In this document: positions 52,045 to 56,033 of the stretch, in pieces | Numbering within the stretch: the stretch's first letter is position 1 | How the letters are laid out: every line of letters begins with the position of its first letter | From: an uncultured Eubacterium sp. | Lineage (GTDB): Bacteria > Bacillota > Clostridia > Oscillospirales > Acutalibacteraceae | NCBI GenBank assembly: GCA_900539325.1 | Contig: UQCC01000012.1 | Location: forward strand, 1 to 56,033 | Direction: 5' to 3' | Length of the DNA: 56,033 nucleotides | Translations under genes and position numbers: made by a program | Notes under the pieces: model-generated | Databases searched by the model: none | Seen by the model: the letters and a program-made list of their open reading frames with translations, nothing else | Told to the model about the DNA's origin: nothing

Positions 52045-52290
52045 ATGAGTAAAAAATTATATAAATCAACAACCGACAGAAAACTCTGTGGTGTTTGTGC
52101 AGGCATTGCAAATTATCTCAACGTTGACCCGACGGTAGTAAGACTTTTGTGGGCGCTTATTACATTCCTCGGCGGTGCAGGTATGATTGCGTATATTGTG
52201 TGTGCTCTCGTTATTCCCGATGAGCCGTATAATAACAATTATCAAGACCCGTATTACGCTCCGACCGACGATTCAAACAATCAGCAATAA
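52045..52290 (+). CDS. PspC domain protein
   Basis: An 81-residue protein with the full PspC signature: KLYKSTTDRKLCGVCAGIANYL, PTVVRLLWALI and a C-terminal helix ending CALVIPDEP. PspC proteins take part in membrane-stress responses. The tail is rich in Asn, Tyr and Gln. AAGGAG precedes the ATG. Last gene of the LiaF-like operon. Confidence 0.95.
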   Translation: MSKKLYKSTTDRKLCGVCAGIANYLNVDPTVVRLLWALITFLGGAGMIAYIVCALVIPDEPYNNNYQDPYYAPTDDSNNQQ

Positions 52291-52299
52291 AACATTAAA

Positions 52300-52339
52300 A
52301 ATTCGCCTCCATTTGTCGCAAATGGGGGCGATTATTTTT
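52300..52339 (+). terminator. Terminator of the LiaF/PspC operon
   Basis: Stem TCGCCTCCATTT / AAATGGGGGCGA followed by TTATTTTT. Confidence 0.82.
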
Positions 52340-52357
52340 GCCGTCAAATTTTTGTTG

Positions 52358-52386
52358 TTGACATTGTGCACAATATAATATATAAT
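52358..52386 (+). promoter_or_regulatory. Promoter of greA-lysS
   Basis: Consensus TTGACA (52358-52363) and TATAAT (52381-52386), spacer 17 bases. Confidence 0.85.
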
Positions 52387-52437
52387 TATTTAGTTAAAAA
52401 GTATATTTTTATAAATTTTATTTAAGGAGTTATCAAT

Positions 52438-52905
52438 ATGGCAGCAAAAACATTTACAATGACTGCGGCAGGTAAGGCAGAACTTGAGGCAGAACTTGAA
52501 CAACTTAAAACCGAAGGCAGAGTTGACATTGCAGAAAAACTTAAAGTTGCCCGCTCATACGGTGACCTTAGTGAAAATAGTGAATATGATGAAGCAAAAT
52601 CGGAACAGGCAAAGATTGAAGCAAGAATTCAGGAACTTGAATATCAGCTTGAAAATGCCGTTATCGTTGACTCATCGGCAAGCGACAAGGTTTCTATGGG
52701 TTCAAAGGTAACCGTTCTTCGCAAAACAGACAATCAGGAATTTGTTTACGAAATCGTAGGTTTCTCACAGAGCAATCCGTCGGCAGGCAAAATCTCCGAT
52801 GAAAGCCCGGTAGGCAAGGCACTTCTCGGTGCAAGCGTAGGCGAAACAGTTGTTGTTGAAGCTCCTATCGGCAACTTGGAATTTGAAATTAAATCAATCG
52901 ACTAA
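52438..52905 (+). CDS. greA: Transcription elongation factor GreA
   Basis: A 155-residue factor that rescues backtracked RNA polymerase. The N-terminal coiled coil (about 5-75) has the signature YGDLSENSEYDEAKSEQ with the tip acidic residues. The C-terminal FKBP-like domain has SPVGKALLGASVGE. TAAGGAG precedes the ATG. It lies 21 bases before lysS, a common pairing. Confidence 0.97.
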   Translation: MAAKTFTMTAAGKAELEAELEQLKTEGRVDIAEKLKVARSYGDLSENSEYDEAKSEQAKIEARIQELEYQLENAVIVDSSASDKVSMGSKVTVLRKTDNQEFVYEIVGFSQSNPSAGKISDESPVGKALLGASVGETVVVEAPIGNLEFEIKSID

Positions 52906-52926
52906 TTGAAATAAGAGGTAAAAACT

Positions 52927-55200
52927 ATGGCAGGAAAGTTTGAAATCACCAAGCATGGTGACAGCACTTTCACATTTGAATTTATAGTGGACGAAAAGGT
53001 TGTGGGCACTTCTCCTGAATTTGATAAAGAAGATGCTTGCAAGCGTGGCGTCAAGGCAGTAAAGAAGAATTCCCGTATGAAGGTTCAAAACGCTATTGCC
53101 GGTGACGAGGAAAAGACAAATCCAAAGTATTTGTTAGAGGCTGACGGCGACAAGGTTAAGTATACTTTGTTTTTACAAACAGGTGCTGTTGCACTTGAGG
53201 GCAGTGCCGACAGCGAAGCCGAGGCTTTGGAAAATATCGAAAAAATCGGCAACAATGCAAATGCCGCACAGATGACAATGGCAGAGGTTGTCCTCAGCGA
53301 AAACGAGCAAAAGCAAATCAGAATTGATAAGCTCACTGCTCTTCAAAACGCAGGCAACGACCCGTTCGAAATTACAATTGCAACCCAAACACATCACTCA
53401 AACGAAATCATTGAGAATTTTGATGAGCTTGAGGAAAAAGATGTTACCATCGCCGGCAGAATTATGACTTGGCGTGATATGGGCAAGGCAAACTTTATTG
53501 ATATTCAGGACAGAAACGGCAGAATTCAGGCTTATGTAAGAATGAACGATGTCGGCGAGGAAGTGTTCAAGGAATTCAAAACTTGGGACATCGGCGATAT
53601 TGTTGAAATCAAGGGCTTTGTTTTCAAAACAAGAACAGGCGAAGTTTCCGTTCACGCAAAGGAACTCAGACTTCTTTCAAAGTCACTTCTTCCGCTTCCT
53701 GAAAAGTTCCACGGTCTTACCGACACAGACACAAGATACCGCAGAAGATACCTTGATATGATTATGAATCCTGGTGTAAAGGATACTTTCATCAAGCGTT
53801 CAAAGATTATTTCTTCAATCCGTTCATATCTTGACAATCTCGGCTTTATTGAGGTAGAAACACCTATCCTCAACACTATTCCGGGCGGTGCGGCTGCAAG
53901 ACCGTTCATCACTCACCACAACACTCTTGATATGGATATGTATCTCCGTATCGCAACAGAGCTTTATCTCAAGCGTCTTATCGTTGGCGGTATGGAAAGA
54001 GTATACGAAATCGGCAGAAACTTCCGTAACGAGGGTATGGATGTTCGTCACAACCCTGAATTCACTTGCATTGAGCTTTATCAGGCATTCACCGATTATC
54101 ACGGTATGATGGACATTGCAGAGGCTCTCATTCGTAACGCCGCAAACGAGGTTTGCGACAGCCTCCACATTGTTTTCAACGGCACAGAAATCGACCTTGA
54201 AAGTCCGTTCAGACGCCTTACAATGGTTGATGCTGTTAAGGAATTCAGCGGTATAGATTTTGCTTCGTTTATGGGCGACAACGAAAAGGCTGTTGCCATT
54301 GCAAAGGAAAAGGATATTGAAATTGCACCGGGCAAGGCAACTTGGGGCGACATTCTCAATTCATTCTTCGAGGAATTTGTTGAGGAAAATCTCACACAGC
54401 CAACATTCATTATGGATTATCCTGTTGAGGTTAGCCCGCTTACAAAGAGAAAGCCTGATTGTCCTGAACTCACCGAGAGGTTTGAACTCTTCATTCTCGG
54501 CGGTGAATACGGCAACGCTTACAGCGAGCTTAACGACCCAATCGACCAGATGAAGCGTTTTGAGGCTCAAATGAAGCTTCGTGAAGCAGGCGACGACGAG
54601 GCAAATATGATTGATAACGACTTCGTTATGGCTCTTGAATACGGTATGCCACCTACAGGCGGTCTCGGTATCGGCATCGACAGACTTGTTATGCTCCTCA
54701 CCGACAGCTATTCAATCCGTGATGTTCTCTTGTTCCCGACAATGAAGACCCTGAATGATGTAAATAAGAAAAATGATGTAAAATCTAAGGCTACTGAAGA
54801 AGTGAAAGCAGAGCCTGAAAAGATTGATTTTTCTAAGGTAAAGATTGAGCCTTTGTTTGAGGAAATGGTAGACTTTGATACATTCAGCAAGTCAGATTTC
54901 CGTGCAGTAAAGGTTAAAGAGTGTGTTGCAGTACCGAAGTCAAAGAAACTGTTACAGTTCACTCTTGATGACGGAACAGGCACAGACAGAACCATTTTAA
55001 GCGGTATTCACGCTTATTACGAGCCGGAAGAACTGGTTGGAAAGACTCTTATCGCTATCACAAATCTTCCACCGAGAGCTATGATGGGCATTGACTCTTG
55101 CGGTATGCTCCTCAGTGCTATTCACGAAGAAGAAGGCGAAGAAAAGCTTCATCTTCTGATGGTTGATGACCACATTCCGGCAGGTGCAAAGCTCTATTAA
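52927..55200 (+). CDS. lysS: Lysyl-tRNA synthetase with DUF1508-like N-terminus and Trbp111-like C-terminus
   Basis: A 757-residue class II synthetase, about 260 longer than usual. Residues 1-50 match the DUF1508/YegP fold (MAGKFEITK, DEDACKRGVKAVKKN-like), and about 64-112 look like a second, weaker copy. The LysRS core spans about 116-607: OB fold, motif 2 GRNFRNEGMDVRHNPEFT and motif 3 GLGIGIDRLVML. A charged linker (608-636) leads to a tRNA-binding domain like the MetRS C-terminus/Trbp111 (about 645-757, with KSKKLLQFTLDDG and ISGI-like LSGIHAYY). The gene charges tRNA-Lys; the added domains probably aid RNA binding. Codon use shifts after about 54745. Confidence 0.93.
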   Translation: MAGKFEITKHGDSTFTFEFIVDEKVVGTSPEFDKEDACKRGVKAVKKNSRMKVQNAIAGDEEKTNPKYLLEADGDKVKYTLFLQTGAVALEGSADSEAEALENIEKIGNNANAAQMTMAEVVLSENEQKQIRIDKLTALQNAGNDPFEITIATQTHHSNEIIENFDELEEKDVTIAGRIMTWRDMGKANFIDIQDRNGRIQAYVRMNDVGEEVFKEFKTWDIGDIVEIKGFVFKTRTGEVSVHAKELRLLSKSLLPLPEKFHGLTDTDTRYRRRYLDMIMNPGVKDTFIKRSKIISSIRSYLDNLGFIEVETPILNTIPGGAAARPFITHHNTLDMDMYLRIATELYLKRLIVGGMERVYEIGRNFRNEGMDVRHNPEFTCIELYQAFTDYHGMMDIAEALIRNAANEVCDSLHIVFNGTEIDLESPFRRLTMVDAVKEFSGIDFASFMGDNEKAVAIAKEKDIEIAPGKATWGDILNSFFEEFVEENLTQPTFIMDYPVEVSPLTKRKPDCPELTERFELFILGGEYGNAYSELNDPIDQMKRFEAQMKLREAGDDEANMIDNDFVMALEYGMPPTGGLGIGIDRLVMLLTDSYSIRDVLLFPTMKTLNDVNKKNDVKSKATEEVKAEPEKIDFSKVKIEPLFEEMVDFDTFSKSDFRAVKVKECVAVPKSKKLLQFTLDDGTGTDRTILSGIHAYYEPEELVGKTLIAITNLPPRAMMGIDSCGMLLSAIHEEEGEEKLHLLMVDDHIPAGAKLY

Positions 55201-55237
55201 GAAGTACCGTTTTACCCTACAAAACGGGATGTACTTC
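55201..55237 (+). terminator. Putative terminator of greA-lysS
   Basis: Arms GAAGTAC.CGTTTT and AAAACG..GTACTTC pair with a 4-base bulge right after the stop; only a short T-rich tail follows. Confidence 0.55.
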
Positions 55238-55339
55238 ATTTATGAAAAAGCTCTGAAAATACACAAATACACCAAATTTACACCAAATGGTGCTTGAAAC
55301 GGTGCAGAGCCTTAAAAATCGCATAATTTTCAAGATATA

Positions 55340-55370
55340 TGGGCAGTTCCAATCGGGATTGCCCATTTTC
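55340..55370 (+). other. Imperfect hairpin between lysS and the HEAT-repeat gene
   Basis: TGGGCA and TGCCCA pair around a mismatched stem, followed by TTTTC. Upstream, ACACCAAAT occurs twice (about 55268 and 55279) with GGTG after it. It could be a terminator remnant or an element boundary. Confidence 0.4.
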
Positions 55371-55415
55371 AGAAAGAAAAAGACAAATCGGAATTTGAAA
55401 GTAAGGTGATTTTGT

Positions 55416-56033
55416 TTGGAAAATTATATTGCGAGTTTAGAAAAAGAATTTTCTTTGATAGAAAATGGTTTTAAAGAGGAAGAAAAAAGAGCCTTATCCG
55501 ATTATAGATCTAATGATAAAGAATTTGTCAAGAAGTTGGCGTTTTTAGCTTATAACTCAAATACCTATCAAGTAAGAATGTACGGTGTATTTCTTTTTGG
55601 ATACTTATCAGAACAAAATGATATTTTGACATTTATGAGAGATGAAGTTTCTAAAGATGATAATTGGAGAGTTCAGGAAGTATTAGCAAAGGCATTTGAT
55701 GAATTTTGCAAAAATACAGGATATGAAAAAGCACTTCCGATCATTGATGAATGGTTAGAAAATGATAATCCAAATACGAGGAGAGCAGTTACGGAAGGAT
55801 TAAGAATATGGACAAGTAGACCATATTTCAAAGATAATCCGAATGAAGCAATTAGGAGGATTGTAGCCTTAAAAGAAGATCCGAGTGAATATGTTAGGAA
55901 ATCAGTAGGTAATGCTTTAAGAGATATTAGTAAAAAATTTCCGGAGCTGATTAAAGATGAACTCAATAACTGGAAGTTAGAAAGCAAAGAAATAAATCAA
56001 GTATACAAACTGGCGAGTAAACTTATTAACTGA
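55416..56033 (+). CDS. HEAT-repeat protein resembling AlkD-type DNA alkylation repair
   Basis: A 205-residue all-helical protein built of HEAT-like repeats, with DDNWRVQEVLAKAFDEFCK, NPNTRRAVTEGLRIW and DPSEYVRKSVGNALRDISKKFPE as successive helical pairs. The pattern and length resemble the AlkD/DNA alkylation repair family (PF08713), whose members hold alkylated DNA between repeats. The start is a TTG with AAGGTGA upstream; the stop is the last three bases of the window. Codons such as AGA, TTA and ATA are used more than in neighbours, hinting at transfer. Confidence 0.78.
   Translation: MENYIASLEKEFSLIENGFKEEEKRALSDYRSNDKEFVKKLAFLAYNSNTYQVRMYGVFLFGYLSEQNDILTFMRDEVSKDDNWRVQEVLAKAFDEFCKNTGYEKALPIIDEWLENDNPNTRRAVTEGLRIWTSRPYFKDNPNEAIRRIVALKEDPSEYVRKSVGNALRDISKKFPELIKDELNNWKLESKEINQVYKLASKLIN

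Overview
The window looks like chromosome of a low-to-moderate G+C anaerobic Firmicute of class Clostridia, probably a gut Ruminococcaceae/Oscillospiraceae-type organism. This is inferred from AGGAGG-type ribosome sites, lipoprotein signal peptides, a YesN/YesM regulatory pair, reverse rubrerythrin with a PerR-type repressor, C_GCAxxG_C_C and CD1871A-type CXXC proteins, and many small membrane-anchored proteins with Thr-rich linkers. No rRNA, CRISPR array, prophage or insertion sequence was seen. Fifty-four protein genes and one tRNA-Arg(ACG) are called. Only the first ~600 bases lack a gene.

Layout. 1-616: low-complexity, strand-asymmetric DNA with degenerate repeats. 617-1820: an InlB-repeat membrane protein with a damaged start, a C_GCAxxG_C_C protein and tRNA-Arg. 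1821-2459 (-): AlkA-like glycosylase. 2531-12396: sugar-uptake block, with a three-component sensor (AraC-type response regulator, YesM-like kinase, sugar-binding lipoprotein) followed by a galactose/glucose ABC transporter (mglB-mglA-mglC), a small InlB-repeat membrane protein and an aldo/keto reductase. 12555-13487: zinc-dependent phospholipase C-like protein. 13698-20803 (-): a DUF1858 redox protein, LuxS with a Cys-to-Ser change, RluA-type pseudouridine synthase, DegV, a catalytically dead P-type ATPase homologue co-directional with an RlmB-type methyltransferase, and an ECF S component. 21047-28463: CHAP-domain surface protein, PglF/CapD-like dehydratase, a membrane-tethered HTH protein overlapping a DUF2339 protein. 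28519-29485 (-): perR-rubrerythrin operon with a perfect operator palindrome. 29764-32026: serC-serA. 32091-35767 (-): acyltransferase-like protein, TrmB, SulP transporter. 35880-37865: GH28 glycosidase, SecB-like chaperone, small Cys protein. 37929-40159: metal-regulated HMA protein plus Zn/Cd-type P1B ATPase. 40225-41676 (-): ECF sigma and putative anti-sigma with a candidate autoregulatory promoter. 41793-43016: AI-2E/YtvI-type permease. 43074-45163 (-): TlpA-like lipoprotein, 4Fe-4S membrane protein and a 48-residue CXXC protein, divergent from an OmpR-type two-component pair (45310-47114). 47301-50222: ACT protein, homoserine dehydrogenase, aspartate kinase. 50480-52290: LiaF/PspC envelope-stress-like operon. 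52438-56033: greA, a lysS fused to extra domains at both ends, and a HEAT-repeat AlkD-like protein of different base usage.

Themes. (i) Sugar sensing and uptake: the three-component system very likely controls the adjacent mgl operon. (ii) Thiol and oxygen biology: PerR/rubrerythrin, TlpA/4Fe-4S/CXXC, DUF1858 and C_GCAxxG_C_C proteins. (iii) Amino-acid synthesis: serine and the aspartate family. (iv) Envelope sensing: several membrane-tethered regulators.

The observations most worth following are the P-type ATPase homologue that has lost its phosphorylation aspartate and hinge motifs but kept the fold, the LysRS with N-terminal DUF1508-like and C-terminal Trbp111-like domains, the LuxS with Ser at the Cys84 position, an internal ribosome site in aspartate kinase, and the short CXXC gene completing a membrane redox module.
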